Notes: generated from the letters alone by a model not told the origin. A stretch of 46,331 nucleotides of DNA from Magnetococcales bacterium (GCA_015233785.1 JADFWT010000010.1:1-46331); one strand, 5' to 3'. Positions 7,529 to 17,523 are shown, counted from the stretch's first letter. Translations and numbers: made by a program.

Positions 7529-9043
7529 ATGAGCGATGAACAGACCAAGATTTTGGTGGTCGAAGATGAAAAGAGCAACATTGATCTTCTGGTAGGGCTG
7601 CTGAGCGAGCGCTTCAGAATCAAGGTGGCCAAGAATGGCAGGCAGGGTCTGGAGAGGGTGCGGGCCAATGCACCGGATCTGATACTGCTGGATATCATGT
7701 TGCCGGAGATGGACGGCTTTGAAGTGTGCAAGCGTCTTAAGGCGGATCCGGCCACACAGCAGATTCCCATCATTTTCATCACTGGGCTGGACAACCCCGA
7801 AGAGGAGACTCGGGGCTTGGAAGCAGGTGCGGTTGATTTTATTCGAAAGCCCTTTAATCCCAATGTGGTGTTGGCACGCATTGATACGCAGCTTGAACTC
7901 CAGCGGCAGCGGCGGGATCTAGAGGCGCTGAGCGAGTTGAAGAACCGTTTTCTGGGCATGGCGGCCCACGATATGCGCAATCCGTTGAATGCCATATGCG
8001 GCCTCTCCGATTTGATGATCAACATGGAGATGAAGAGCGAGGAGCGCACCAAATTTATCACCACCATTAACAATGTCGGCAATCAGATGTTGCAACTGAT
8101 CAACGATCTTCTGGATGTGACGGTGATTGAGAGTGGTTCTTTCAACATGGAGCGTGAGCGGGACGATCTGGGGGCATTGGTTCAAGAGCGGATTGATATT
8201 CTCAAGGTGACGGCAGGTCTCAAAGAGGTGACGATTGAGGCAGAGATTAAACAGACGGATACGGCCCGTTTTGACCGTAGCCGCATGCGGCAGGTGGTGG
8301 ACAATCTGCTGGGCAACGCCATCAAGTTCAGTTCGGAAGGATCCAGCATAACCGTGCGGGCCGGAACCGAAGAGGGGAAGGTCTATTTTCAGGTGGTGGA
8401 TCGTGGACCAGGCATCCCCAAAGAGGAGCAGGGGCGGCTGTTCGATGCCTTCCAGAAGCTCAGTACCCGTCCCACTGCGGGTGAAAAGGGGGCTGGATTG
8501 GGGCTCTCCATCGTCAAAAAAATTGTTGATGCCCATGAAGGGGAGGTTCGGGTCAACAGTCTCCCTGGTCAGGGCTCTACTTTCAGTGTCTATTTGGCGG
8601 TCGATGTGGATGGCCGCGTGGAATCAGGTGTGATGGATTCTCAGGTAGAACAGGATCGGGCGTTGAAATTATTGCTAATCGATGACGATTATGCCTTGCG
8701 CCTTATGTATGGCAAAGCCTTTGAAGAAGATGCCTTCGAGGTGGTTGGCGAAGCGGAAAATGGTAAGATCGGTATAGAGTTGCACCAGGATCTTAAACCG
8801 GATATCACCCTGTTGGATATCGAAATGCCGGTGATGGATGGTGTGGCCGCCCTGCAAGAGATTATGGCGCAGAGCCCCGATAGCTGCGTGATCATGTTGA
8901 CCTCGGTGGATCATCCGAAAGTGTGGGAAGAGTGTCTGTTGGCTGGTGCCAAACGCTATCTTCTTAAGGGAACCCCATATCCGGTATTGCAGCGCAAGGT
9001 GCTTGAGGTGTGGGACGATCACCAGAAAGTGCTTGTAAGTTAA
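7529..9043 (+). CDS. Receiver-histidine kinase-receiver protein
   Basis: This soluble 504-residue protein has the order receiver (about 5-125, acceptor in LLDIMLPEMDG), HisKA with AAHDMRNPLN (His about 147), HATPase_c with AGLGLSIVKKI (about 245-360), and a second receiver (about 375-500, LLDIEMPVMDG). It has no membrane segment and no PAS domain, so its input is phosphorylation of the first receiver or a protein partner. The ATG at 7529 is chosen because AAGAGG lies 5 bases upstream. The second receiver resembles CheY/NarL-type receivers more than the hybrid-kinase type. The CheA gene starts 25 bases downstream, suggesting the two are co-expressed. The 190-base gap upstream is AT-rich and may hold a promoter, but no clear hexamers stand out. 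Confidence 0.93.
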   Translation: MSDEQTKILVVEDEKSNIDLLVGLLSERFRIKVAKNGRQGLERVRANAPDLILLDIMLPEMDGFEVCKRLKADPATQQIPIIFITGLDNPEEETRGLEAGAVDFIRKPFNPNVVLARIDTQLELQRQRRDLEALSELKNRFLGMAAHDMRNPLNAICGLSDLMINMEMKSEERTKFITTINNVGNQMLQLINDLLDVTVIESGSFNMERERDDLGALVQERIDILKVTAGLKEVTIEAEIKQTDTARFDRSRMRQVVDNLLGNAIKFSSEGSSITVRAGTEEGKVYFQVVDRGPGIPKEEQGRLFDAFQKLSTRPTAGEKGAGLGLSIVKKIVDAHEGEVRVNSLPGQGSTFSVYLAVDVDGRVESGVMDSQVEQDRALKLLLIDDDYALRLMYGKAFEEDAFEVVGEAENGKIGIELHQDLKPDITLLDIEMPVMDGVAALQEIMAQSPDSCVIMLTSVDHPKVWEECLLAGAKRYLLKGTPYPVLQRKVLEVWDDHQKVLVS

Positions 9044-9068
9044 CCCTCTATGACTCCACGAGCCTTCC

Positions 9069-10919
9069 ATGTTTGAGTTTGATGAAGAGACCCGCAAGGC
9101 TCTGCTGGAGGAGTTTTTTAGCGAAAGTCGCGAGGCGCTGGGCCGCATTGAACGTGGACTGTTGCAACTGGAGGTAGAGCCGGATAATCGAGCGCTGCTG
9201 AACGCGGTATTTCGCGATATGCATACCGTCAAGGGCAACTGCCGCATGATGGGGTTTAGTCGTTTGGAGGCGCTGACCCACAGTGCCGAGACGCTGCTGG
9301 ATCAGCTCAGGGATGGGTTGCTGGCGTTCACGGAGTCGGTTAGCAGCGTTTTGCTGGGGGTGTTGGACTCGGTAGTGGGCACCTTTGATAATATCGCCGT
9401 GGTGGGGGATGAGGGGGCTGCGGACTTCTCAGGGCAGATCACCATGTTGGAGGGCCAATTTGCCGTTCCGGTCCATCAGATGGATGAAGGTGAGGCCCGT
9501 GAGGAGCTGGTGGAGGTGGCACCACCTGGTGAGGATGATGATCTGCTGATGGATCCACGCCATCTGGAGCCCCAGTCACCCATGGCTCTGCGGGAGGATG
9601 ATCCGTCATCGTCTCAGCCGGAAGCTTTTCCCGATCTTTCCAATCTCGTCGATGTTGATGCTGCGGATAAGGTGGACACGGCTTTGCAGCAGCCGGTGGC
9701 TGGAGGTGGTGCGTCTGTTCCCATGGAGTCGGTTCGGCTCTCGTTAGCGCGGCTTGATGCCTTGATGAAGCAGGTGGGTGAGCTGGGAGCTACCTACAAT
9801 CAATTGAAGTATATTCTGGAAAAACATCCTGATGAAGCGGAGTTGGTGCTGGAGGAGCATGGTAAGCTGATCCACACCCTTCAGGACGAGGTGTTGCAGT
9901 ACCGTCTGCAACCCATTGGGACCGTGTTGCAGAGCTATCAGCGGCTGGTGCGAGATTTGGCCATCACCACAGAGAAGAAGGTGATGTTGGAGATCAGCGG
10001 TGTTGAGACCGAGGTGGATCGCAACGTACTGATCTCTATTCGGGAGCTGCTTGGGCACCTGGTGCGAAATGCCGTTGACCATGGCATTGAGAGCCCCGAA
10101 GTTCGTATCGAGCAGGGCAAGCCGCCGGTGGGGCTAATCCAGCTGAGTGCCGAACAGAAACATGGTCAGATTGTTCTTGAGATCCGAGATGATGGAGGTG
10201 GAATTGATGCCGGGCAGGTGGTGGAGAAGGCGTTGCAACGGGGTGTGATCTCTACGGAACAGGCGCTCTCACTCAGCGAGCAGGAACGGTTGAAGTTGAT
10301 TATGGAGCCCGGTTTCTCCACGGCCGAGGAGGTAAGCGCCATCTCTGGTCGCGGAACCGGTATGGATGTGGTGCAGGCTGCGCTGGAGAAAGTGGGCGGT
10401 ACACTGAAAATTAGCAGTGAGGTGGGTGCGGGTTCCACCTTTCGGCTGCGGATTCCCCAGACCATGGCCATTGTTCCGGCGCTGTTGGTCACCTGTAAGG
10501 GGGGTGTTTATGCCGTACCCCAGACCAATATTGTGGAGCTATTGTCATTTTATGACGATGAGATTTCTCGCAATATTGAGGGAAAAATGCAATCTCCCAT
10601 GGTGCGTATGCGGGAGCGGTTGATTACACTCTGTCCCTTGCAGCGCATTTTAGCCCGTTATGGACCGGGACGCAGCAGTGGGCGAGAGCTGAAACGCATC
10701 AGGGGCAATACATCCCTGCATGTGGTGGTGTTACAATCGGAAGAGATTCTGTTCGGGTTAGAGGTGGACGAAATAGTTGGACCGGCTAATTTGGTGATTA
10801 AGCCGATGGATTCGGTCTTTTCGCACATCACGATACTCTCCGGCGCAGCCGTGATGCCGGACGGCTCGGTGTCGTTTCTGCTGAATGTTCAAGAACTTAT
10901 TGATTTTTATTCTGAATAA
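9069..10919 (+). CDS. cheA: CheA-type chemosensory histidine kinase
   Basis: CheA autophosphorylates on its HPt domain and passes phosphate to CheY-type receivers. The N-terminal P1/HPt carries DMHTVKGN (His about 52). An acidic, Pro-containing linker of about 120 residues follows, then a P3-like helical dimerisation region (about 218-290), the P4 ATPase with HLVRNAVDHGIE and SGRGTGMDVV, and a C-terminal CheW-like P5 domain (about 476-616). A recognisable P2 CheY-binding domain is not evident in the linker. The next genes are a CheY-like receiver and a CheC-like phosphatase, so a minimal relay is encoded, but no CheW, MCP, CheR or CheB is in the window. It may belong to an alternative system rather than flagellar control. 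Confidence 0.93.
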   Translation: MFEFDEETRKALLEEFFSESREALGRIERGLLQLEVEPDNRALLNAVFRDMHTVKGNCRMMGFSRLEALTHSAETLLDQLRDGLLAFTESVSSVLLGVLDSVVGTFDNIAVVGDEGAADFSGQITMLEGQFAVPVHQMDEGEAREELVEVAPPGEDDDLLMDPRHLEPQSPMALREDDPSSSQPEAFPDLSNLVDVDAADKVDTALQQPVAGGGASVPMESVRLSLARLDALMKQVGELGATYNQLKYILEKHPDEAELVLEEHGKLIHTLQDEVLQYRLQPIGTVLQSYQRLVRDLAITTEKKVMLEISGVETEVDRNVLISIRELLGHLVRNAVDHGIESPEVRIEQGKPPVGLIQLSAEQKHGQIVLEIRDDGGGIDAGQVVEKALQRGVISTEQALSLSEQERLKLIMEPGFSTAEEVSAISGRGTGMDVVQAALEKVGGTLKISSEVGAGSTFRLRIPQTMAIVPALLVTCKGGVYAVPQTNIVELLSFYDDEISRNIEGKMQSPMVRMRERLITLCPLQRILARYGPGRSSGRELKRIRGNTSLHVVVLQSEEILFGLEVDEIVGPANLVIKPMDSVFSHITILSGAAVMPDGSVSFLLNVQELIDFYSE

Positions 10920-10950
10920 TACGCAACTTGTAACTCAGGAAAGGAACATC

Positions 10951-11316
10951 ATGGAGAGCAAAACAGCTCTGATTGTGGATGACAGCAGCTTGGCCCGGAT
11001 GATGGTGCGAAAGATATTTGCCACCAGTTTCAAGGATTGGACGCTCAAGGAGGCAAAGGATGGCCAGGATGCCCTGAATGTGGTGGATGGTGCATCGCTG
11101 GATCTGGCTCTGGTGGATTTCAACATGCCTGGCATGAACGGCATTGAATTGGCGGAAAAGTTGATGGAGAAGCAGCCTGGTCTCTCCATCCATCTGGTGA
11201 CGGCCAATATTCAGGAGCGTATGCGTATGCGGGCTGAAGGGATGGGGGTTGGTTTTATCAAGAAACCCATTAACCCGCAAAAAATCAGTGAGATCATGAG
11301 TGTTCTAAATGGTTGA
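10951..11316 (+). CDS. CheY-like single-domain response regulator
   Basis: This receiver of 121 residues has the acidic pair in IVDDSS, the acceptor Asp in LVDFNMPGMNG, Thr in LVTANI and Lys in FIKKPI. The ATG at 10951 follows a strong AGGAAAGGA Shine-Dalgarno; an earlier in-frame start inside cheA (10885) is rejected. It lies 31 bases after cheA and is its probable phosphate acceptor. There is no output domain, so it acts by protein contact. The opening ALIVDDSSLARMMVRKI resembles CheY-like proteins paired with CheC/CheX, which agrees with the next gene. Confidence 0.92.
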   Translation: MESKTALIVDDSSLARMMVRKIFATSFKDWTLKEAKDGQDALNVVDGASLDLALVDFNMPGMNGIELAEKLMEKQPGLSIHLVTANIQERMRMRAEGMGVGFIKKPINPQKISEIMSVLNG

Positions 11317-11452
11317 AACAGGTTGAAACGCATGTGAATCATTGAGATGCCGCTGTTTCTGGATCTCTCTACCCTGCCGGACCTTTCACTAATAAAGGGC
11401 GATGCCATCCAGCGTTTGACAGTCGCCTGAATCCCTACTATTTGGATGAGCC

Positions 11453-12139
11453 ATGAGCGTAGAGGAGCATCAAGCCATGTTTATGTTGACAGAGCTGGAA
11501 GAGGACGCCCTGAAAGAGTTCTTCAACATGGGGCTGGGAATGGCAGCCGACTCCCTGAGTCAGATGGTGGACAACGAAGTACTGCTCTCACTTCCGCAGT
11601 TGAAGGTGGCATCGTTTCAGGAAGCGGCTCGCATGCTGGTGGAGAACCAGAATGAAAAGCTGGTGGCGGTAAGACAGAATTTCAAGGGCGAACTGGGCGG
11701 TACAGCGCTACTGATCTTTCCTGGAGCTGAGAGTCTGGAGCTGGTTCGGACGCTACTTAGTGAGGATATGCCGCTGGAAGTTCTCACCGAACTGGAGCAG
11801 GAGACGTTGCTGGATGTTGGCAACGTAATCCTCAATGCCTTTCTGGAGAGCTTTACTCAGATGATGTCGGTTTCGTTCGAATTTGAATCGGCGGAGTTTT
11901 TGAAGGGCAATAGCAATTTTCTGCTGGATATCACCTCTCACATGGCGGCCCAGGAACGCTCTCTTATGAAGGGCAGTGTGGCCGAGCATGAACGGGCTGT
12001 GGTGTTGATGATGGATTTTAAAACCAGCGATGAGGAGCAGAAAGAGCATACCTTGAGCGGTTTTGTGGTGCTGCTTTTCTCCCGTGAGGCCCTGGTCATC
12101 CTCAAGCGTGAGTTGGACACCATTCTCTCCATGCTCTAA
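11453..12139 (+). CDS. CheC-like phosphatase of CheY-P
   Basis: CheC/CheX/FliY proteins remove phosphate from CheY. Two copies of the typical helix signature are visible: EFFNMGLGMAADSLS (about 23-37) and DVGNVILNAFLESF (about 121-134), each with the acid-x-x-Asn pattern that forms the active site in CheC. At 228 residues it is about the family length. It is 136 bases from the CheY-like gene, so the CheA-CheY-CheC trio makes a complete phosphorylation and dephosphorylation circuit. The start at 11453 is an ATG; a second ATG at 11477 is possible. It could be a CheX-like protein, but the duplicated motif favours CheC. Confidence 0.82.
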   Translation: MSVEEHQAMFMLTELEEDALKEFFNMGLGMAADSLSQMVDNEVLLSLPQLKVASFQEAARMLVENQNEKLVAVRQNFKGELGGTALLIFPGAESLELVRTLLSEDMPLEVLTELEQETLLDVGNVILNAFLESFTQMMSVSFEFESAEFLKGNSNFLLDITSHMAAQERSLMKGSVAEHERAVVLMMDFKTSDEEQKEHTLSGFVVLLFSREALVILKRELDTILSML

Positions 12140-12157
12140 CGCCAGGAGTCCAAAAAG

Positions 12158-14893
12158 ATGACGGCCCTTGATCCTACCCTGCTGACCCGTTCTCTTGCCA
12201 TTAGTGCCGTTGGAACCATCATCGTTGATGATGAGCAGCGCATTGTGCTGTGGAACGAATGGATGGAGAAGGGCGCCCGGCGTTCCGCATCGGAGGTGAT
12301 GGGGTGCCCTCTTATGGAGGTGTTTCCCGATCTGGTGGGAGGGCGTATTGAGCGGGCGGTGGAGAGTGCGCTCAATGCCGGTCTGCCCACCATGCTGTCG
12401 CACCGTTTGACACCCACGCCATTTCCCCTCTATACCGCCTCCGAATCCGGCGATGAGAGCCCGCGCATGAGCCAGATGGTTCAGGTGAAGTCCATCCTGG
12501 ATCAAGAGGGTAGGCGTTTTGGTATCATTCAGATTCAGGATATTACCAATACGGTTTCCCGCGAGCATCTGTTGAGGAATCAAGCCAGGGAGTTGCAACT
12601 GGCCAAGGAGGAGGCGCTGAGCGCCAACAAGGCCAAGGGGGATTTTCTGGCGAACATGAGCCATGAAATTCGTACGCCCATGAACGCCATCATTGGTATG
12701 TCCCATCTAGCGCTGAAGACCCAGCTTGATGACCGCCAGCTGGATTACATCACCAAGGTTCATGGTTCGGCCCAGTCTCTATTGGGAATCATCAATGATA
12801 TCCTTGATTTCTCTAAGATTGAGGCGGGTAAATTGACCATGGAGACGGTACCGTTCCACCTGGATGAGGTGCTGAATAACGTTGCCAATCTGGTCTCTAT
12901 GAAGGCCGATGAACAGGGTCTTGAGGTGAGTTTTCATGTGGATCGTGACACTCCGCTGAATTTGGTGGGCGATCCCCTTCGTTTGGGTCAAATTTTGATC
13001 AATTTGGCCGGAAATGCCGTAAAATTCACCAATAAGGGCAACATTGTGCTCTCCATCCATTTGGAGAAGCTAACGGATCATGATGTGCGGCTGCTGTTCA
13101 AGGTGCAAGACAGCGGTATCGGCATGAGTGAAGAGCAGATGGATCGTCTTTTTAAGGCGTTCTCCCAAGCTGACAGCTCCACGACCCGCAAGTTTGGCGG
13201 CACCGGTCTTGGTCTCACCATCTGCAAGCGACTGGTAGAGATGATGGATGGCCGCATCTGGGCGGAGAGCGAGCCTGGAGTCGGCAGCACGTTTCTGTTT
13301 ACGGCCCGTTTTGCCCGAAAAGATCAGGAGCGGCGGCGGTTTCGGCTCCCTTCCAAAGAGTTGGTAGGGTTGCGGGTTCTGGTGGTGGATGACAACCCTG
13401 TGGCTCGGCAGATTCTCCAGAAATCATTGGAGTCGTTCTCCTTCAAGGTGACGGCGGTGGCCTCTGGAGAGGAGGCTCTATTTGAGATGGAGCGCGCCGT
13501 CAGTGAGGAGGCTCCATTCAGCTTGGCCTATCTGGACTGGCACATGACCGGTATGGACGGCATCAAGACCGCCGAAGAGATCAACCGTCGCTTTCCCCAA
13601 AATAAGATTCCCAAGATTGTCATGGTAACCGCCTACTCAAGAGAGGATGTGGTTCATGCGGCCGAAGGTGCTGAGATCGATATGTTTCTTACCAAGCCGG
13701 TCAACCTGTCGGTGATGTTTGAGGCCACCATGGCGGCTATGGATCAGAGGGTGGCCCGAAGTAGTAAAGGGACCGATAAGGCGGCTGCTGCCAAGGAGAT
13801 TCTAGATCGCTTGCGCGGGGCCAAAGTGCTGCTGGTGGAGGATAATGAGATCAATCAACAGGTGGCCAAGGAGCTGTTGGAAGAGGAGGGCATTCAGGTT
13901 GATGTGGCCAGCAATGGTCAAAAGGGGGTGGATGCCGTACTGGGCGGATCGTTTGATGCGGTATTGATGGATATTCAGATGCCGGTGATGGATGGTTACG
14001 CGGCCACGCGGGCGATTCGCAGTCACACCCGCTTGGCCGAACTACCGATCATTGCCATGACCGCCAACGCCATGTCGGGAGATCGGGAGAAGTGCCTGTT
14101 GGCAGGCATGAATGAGCACATTGGCAAGCCGATTGTGCCTTTTACTCTGTTCGAGATGCTGGGGCGTTTTGTGGAACGTAAGCCTCAGAGGCTGGCATCC
14201 CTCCCCATTTCGAAGCCTGTCGATGAATGTGCCGACCGAGAGGCGGCCCAGCTGCCCACAACCCTGACCGGCCTGAACATGACTCGGGCACTTGGCAACG
14301 TCAATGGAAACCAGGCGCTTCTGCTCAAGGTGCTGCGCAACGTTTACACCGGGCATCGTGAGATTATCGCCCATATTCAGCAGCAACTGGATGATGGCCA
14401 TATGGATGTGGCCCTACGGTTGGCACACACCTTTAAAGGGCTCTCGGGAACCATCGGGGCTGAAGTGATGTTCGAACAGGCGAAAGCTCTGGAAACCATC
14501 ATTAAAAGTAATAATCTAGACGGTGTTCCCCAGTACATGGCTGCGCTCTCCATAGAAGTTGATCGGGTAATGCATGGACTGGCGGCGCTGTTTCGAGAGG
14601 AGTTGGCCCACCAAGCTGAGTCCGCCGAGGATAATGGCTCTGTTGGTGGCGATGCAGGGGGACTCACCGATGCGCAGCGCCAGAAACTGATGGCCCTCTC
14701 AGAGCAGCTCAAGGCATTAATTGAAGAGGGAGACTCGGATGCATTGGCGTTGGCTAAGGAGTTTAAGCGTGTGCTTGGTCCATCAAGGCTCTCCAGCCAG
14801 ATGATGACCCTTGAGACGCAGATTGATGACTATGACTTTGAAGATGCAGAACAGACGCTGAGTGACGTTTTAGAAGCCTTAGTTGGAATTTAG
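12158..14893 (+). CDS. PAS hybrid histidine kinase with two receivers and HPt
   Basis: This 911-residue soluble phosphorelay kinase has a PAS domain (about 10-130), HisKA with SHEIRTPMN (His about 169), HATPase_c with GGTGLGLTI (about 280-390), a first receiver with [10 protein letters not shown] (about 410-525), a second with [12 protein letters not shown] (about 555-675) and an HPt with [10 protein letters not shown] (about 708-800). It ends in a helical module with the pattern [11 protein letters not shown], which matches the tail of the kinase at 3-2564, so the two are paralogues. AGGAG lies upstream of the ATG, 18 bases after the CheC-like gene. The HPt could feed the receiver-GGDEF protein encoded 41 bases downstream. 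No membrane segment is seen, so the signal is cytoplasmic. Confidence 0.95.
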   Translation: MTALDPTLLTRSLAISAVGTIIVDDEQRIVLWNEWMEKGARRSASEVMGCPLMEVFPDLVGGRIERAVESALNAGLPTMLSHRLTPTPFPLYTASESGDESPRMSQMVQVKSILDQEGRRFGIIQIQDITNTVSREHLLRNQARELQLAKEEALSANKAKGDFLANMSHEIRTPMNAIIGMSHLALKTQLDDRQLDYITKVHGSAQSLLGIINDILDFSKIEAGKLTMETVPFHLDEVLNNVANLVSMKADEQGLEVSFHVDRDTPLNLVGDPLRLGQILINLAGNAVKFTNKGNIVLSIHLEKLTDHDVRLLFKVQDSGIGMSEEQMDRLFKAFSQADSSTTRKFGGTGLGLTICKRLVEMMDGRIWAESEPGVGSTFLFTARFARKDQERRRFRLPSKELVGLRVLVVDDNPVARQILQKSLESFSFKVTAVASGEEALFEMERAVSEEAPFSLAYLDWHMTGMDGIKTAEEINRRFPQNKIPKIVMVTAYSREDVVHAAEGAEIDMFLTKPVNLSVMFEATMAAMDQRVARSSKGTDKAAAAKEILDRLRGAKVLLVEDNEINQQVAKELLEEEGIQVDVASNGQKGVDAVLGGSFDAVLMDIQMPVMDGYAATRAIRSHTRLAELPIIAMTANAMSGDREKCLLAGMNEHIGKPIVPFTLFEMLGRFVERKPQRLASLPISKPVDECADREAAQLPTTLTGLNMTRALGNVNGNQALLLKVLRNVYTGHREIIAHIQQQLDDGHMDVALRLAHTFKGLSGTIGAEVMFEQAKALETIIKSNNLDGVPQYMAALSIEVDRVMHGLAALFREELAHQAESAEDNGSVGGDAGGLTDAQRQKLMALSEQLKALIEEGDSDALALAKEFKRVLGPSRLSSQMMTLETQIDDYDFEDAEQTLSDVLEALVGI

Positions 14894-14934
14894 TTGATCA
14901 TATGCATGAAGATGATTGTGTATACAGGACAGTT

Positions 14935-15858
14935 ATGGAAGCTCACAAAGAGCGCCCTAAGATTCTTATTGTGGATGATGAGAAGGCCAATATTGATCTT
15001 CTGGTGGGGTTGTTGCGACCGCACTATAAGACCGTTGCGGCCAAGGATGGCGAGCAGGTGTTTCGGCGGCTGGAGCGGAAGCCGCTCCCGGATTTAATCC
15101 TGCTGGATGTGATGATGCCGGGACTGGATGGCTATGGGGTGTGCAGGCGACTTAAAGAGGAGATCACTATCCGTGATATCCCGGTGATCTTTGTAACCGG
15201 GCAGACCGAAGAGGCGGATGAGGCTATGGGATTTGAGGCTGGAGCAGTGGATTACATCGGCAAGCCGCTACGTCCCTTGATTGTACTGGCGCGTGTCAAG
15301 ACGCATATCGAGATGAAGCGGCGCGGCGATATGCTGGAGCGGTTGGCCATACTGGATGGCCTGACCGGTATTCCAAACCGGCGGCGTTTCGACCAGTTCT
15401 TGGATTACGAGTGGGAGCGCTCAGTGCGCTATGCCCACACCTTTTCTGTGATCCTGATGGATATTGATTTTTTTAAGCTTTACAATGATGAATATGGGCA
15501 TGCAGAGGGTGATAACTGTCTTAAGTTGGTGGCCGGGGCGGTGGCGGCGGCCATGCCACGGACGGTGGATCTTGCGGCCCGTTATGGCGGTGAGGAGTTT
15601 GCTTGCATTCTACCGGAGACCACCGATGAAGGGGCCTGGATTGTGGCAGAGCGGATTCTGGAAAATATTAGAAATCTCAAGGTTCCCCACGCAACATCTA
15701 AGGTTGCGGATCATGTAACCATGAGCATTGGCATCGCCAGTGTTGTACCCAGTAATGATATACGGTCGTTGGATCTGGTGGAGATGGCCGACAGGGCGCT
15801 CTATCAGGCCAAGCGTGGCGGAAGAGATCAAATTGCTCGGTTGGCAGAGGGTGGATAG
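14935..15858 (+). CDS. Response regulator with diguanylate cyclase (GGDEF) output
   Basis: The product makes cyclic di-GMP from two GTP when its receiver is phosphorylated. From the ATG at 14935 it has 307 residues: a receiver (acceptor in LLDVMMPGLDGY, Lys in IGKPL) and a GGDEF domain with the intact catalytic motif RYGGEEF. The product-inhibition I-site RTVD stands five residues before GGEEF, so feedback control is likely. The 14935 start has AGGAC upstream; an ATG at 14902 lacks a ribosome site. It is the last gene of the signalling block and the only recognisable enzymatic output there, so the preceding kinases plausibly converge on c-di-GMP. Confidence 0.94.
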   Translation: MEAHKERPKILIVDDEKANIDLLVGLLRPHYKTVAAKDGEQVFRRLERKPLPDLILLDVMMPGLDGYGVCRRLKEEITIRDIPVIFVTGQTEEADEAMGFEAGAVDYIGKPLRPLIVLARVKTHIEMKRRGDMLERLAILDGLTGIPNRRRFDQFLDYEWERSVRYAHTFSVILMDIDFFKLYNDEYGHAEGDNCLKLVAGAVAAAMPRTVDLAARYGGEEFACILPETTDEGAWIVAERILENIRNLKVPHATSKVADHVTMSIGIASVVPSNDIRSLDLVEMADRALYQAKRGGRDQIARLAEGG

Positions 15859-15903
15859 CGACATACCCCCAAGGTGGTGAGCCACAAAACGTCCATCTGT
15901 ACG

Positions 15904-15956
15904 ACGAACAGGTGTACTGCACCCTTCGTGCGCCCTTCCGGTTTGCCTCCTTTTTT
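15904..15956 (+). terminator. Possible terminator after the signalling block
   Basis: A hairpin with ACGAA/TTCGT outer arms (15904-15908, 15925-15929) and GGTG/CACC inner arms (15911-15914, 15920-15923) is followed about 20 bases later by a T6 run at 15951-15956. The distance between stem and T run is longer than usual, so confidence is low. Confidence 0.3.
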
Positions 15957-16045
15957 CTTCTTACATAACATGATAATCCATCGTGATTGCCAGGCCGTCT
16001 CTAGATGTGCTGATGCGGGTCGCGATTTGTGTAAAGGGTATGGTT

Positions 16046-16897
16046 ATGACCATCGCTATGATCGATCACATTCTCAATCCTCCATCTATCCAAGAAGATC
16101 TCTTTGACGGGGCCTATAAAATTCCTTGGGATGATCCAGCCTTCAGCCAGCGCATGTTGGCCGAGCATCTCAGTCAGGATCATCCTCTGGCCAGCCGTGG
16201 GGCCGGGTTGATTTCCAGGCAGGTTTCCTGGATTGAGGCCCAGCTTGGCAAGGGCTCCCAGCGTACCATTCTGGATCTGGGCTGCGGTCCTGGCCTCTAC
16301 CTCAATGCGCTATTGTCCCAGGGCTTCCAGGGTTTGGGCATTGACTTCTCCCCAGCCTCAATTATCTACGCCCGTCAGCATCAACCGGAAGGGTGCCAAG
16401 GGCGCTATATTCATGGGGATTTGCGACACACCTCCTTTGGTAGCGGTTACCACATGGCCATGATGCTCTATGGGGAGATGAATGTATTCTCGCCTGTGGA
16501 GATTCGTGCCATTTTGGAAAAGGTGCGACAAAGCCTGAAACCAGGTGGGGTTTTGCTGCTTGAGTATCAGCGTTATGCGGCGCTGGAATTGGCCGGAAAG
16601 GCCCCACCCAGTTGGTATCGATCCGGCCAGGGTGTTGCGGGCATATTTTCAGAGCATCCCCATCTCTGCCTGACGGAGAACCATTGGGATGAGGCTCAAA
16701 GTACGGCCCAGCAGCAGTTCCATATCATGGAGGCGGGAGGCGCGGTATATCACTACCGGAGTACTAGCAAGGCATGGCGTCGGTTGGAGCTGGAGGCGCT
16801 GTTGCAGGAGATGGGGTTTGGCGAGATTGCCTATCCTGATGATTGGCCCGGTGAGGGGGATCATCTGGGGTTGATTTCGGGTGTTAAGTTGGTCTGA
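16046..16897 (+). CDS. Class I SAM-dependent methyltransferase
   Basis: The protein has the SAM-binding motif I ILDLGCGPGLYLN (about 75-87), an acidic residue after strand 2 in GIDFSPASI, and motif III near LKPGGVLLLEYQ. The substrate is not evident. The ATG at 16046 is chosen because AAAGGG lies 7 bases upstream; in-frame starts at 15983 and 16040 are weaker. It stands alone between the signalling operon and the convergent BLUF gene. The C-terminal half, with many aromatic residues, does not resemble RNA methyltransferases I know. Fold is secure; function is open. Confidence 0.85.
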   Translation: MTIAMIDHILNPPSIQEDLFDGAYKIPWDDPAFSQRMLAEHLSQDHPLASRGAGLISRQVSWIEAQLGKGSQRTILDLGCGPGLYLNALLSQGFQGLGIDFSPASIIYARQHQPEGCQGRYIHGDLRHTSFGSGYHMAMMLYGEMNVFSPVEIRAILEKVRQSLKPGGVLLLEYQRYAALELAGKAPPSWYRSGQGVAGIFSEHPHLCLTENHWDEAQSTAQQQFHIMEAGGAVYHYRSTSKAWRRLELEALLQEMGFGEIAYPDDWPGEGDHLGLISGVKLV

Positions 16898-16920
16898 TTG
16901 TTTCTCACGATGAACTGGAA

Positions 16921-16962
16921 GTGGGGATCCGGAGGCCAGAGCCAAAGGCGTTGGATCCCCAC
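16921..16962. terminator. Perfect 10-bp inverted repeat between convergent genes
   Basis: GTGGGGATCC (16921-16930) is the exact reverse complement of GGATCCCCAC (16953-16962), separated by 22 bases. It lies between the ends of the methyltransferase (+) and the BLUF gene (-), where a bidirectional terminator is expected. There is no T tract on either side, so termination efficiency is uncertain. Confidence 0.4.
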
Positions 16963-17016
16963 ATAAGGTTCCGCTAGAGCAGGTATGAGCGTGTGGTGTC
17001 AGGCTGTAGCAGGCAG

Positions 17017-17448
17017 TCAGCCCTTTTTAACCCGCTCTGCATAGTGCTCAAGAAACAGCCGTGGCCATCCCTTGGTCGTCTTTAGCTTCTCAAACAGCTC
17101 CTGAGCCCCCAAAGCCCCTTCAAGGCCGAGGATTTTGCCCAGAGCTTCGGGCTTTTCCTCTGCAAATCCCATGGACCAATCGGAAAAAGAGCGTTGACTG
17201 ATGGGCTCCTTGACCAGTGGCGCATAGCCGTAGTGGCGCTGATCCTCCTTGATATTGGTCAGAAGCGCCTCGACGGCCTGCTCTTCCCCCTCAATGAGCT
17301 GTAGAAAAAGCCCAGAAGCGTAGATCAGCATGCCGGTAATCTGCTGCTTTTCATTATTTTCACGGGACTTCTCCAGAATCGCTTCCAGAGCGTCAGGTTT
17401 TAGTCCTTCCTGAAAGATGGATGTGTAGATTGCATGAATCAGAGCCAT
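17017..17448 (-). CDS. BLUF-domain blue-light photoreceptor
   Basis: BLUF domains bind FAD and sense blue light through a Tyr-Gln hydrogen-bond switch. The 143-residue product shows all the landmarks: AIYTS with the Tyr near the N terminus, SRENN with the flavin-binding Asn, ITGMLIY, the Gln in LFLQLIEG, DQRHYGY, and DWSMGF carrying the Trp and Met. The final 45 residues are helical. There is no attached output domain, so it must act on a partner protein, as short BLUF proteins do. The upstream codirectional membrane protein (17524-18435) ends 75 bases before it and may be in the same transcript. Nearby kinases and c-di-GMP enzymes are possible partners, but this is inference. Confidence 0.93.
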   Translation of the reverse strand: MALIHAIYTSIFQEGLKPDALEAILEKSRENNEKQQITGMLIYASGLFLQLIEGEEQAVEALLTNIKEDQRHYGYAPLVKEPISQRSFSDWSMGFAEEKPEALGKILGLEGALGAQELFEKLKTTKGWPRLFLEHYAERVKKG

Positions 17449-17523
17449 GGTTGTCGTGTACCTGTAATAGATGGGGTGGTTGATAGGGTTAATGGTAGCA
17501 CATAAGTTGGTGGCTTGAAGAGG

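Noticed and set aside
10885-10950. Earlier start for the CheY-like receiver
   Set aside because: It overlaps the end of cheA and lacks a ribosome site, while 10951 has a strong one.
11753-12706. Open frame of 317 codons on the minus strand
   Set aside because: Antisense to the CheC-like and hybrid kinase genes, whose motifs are clear.
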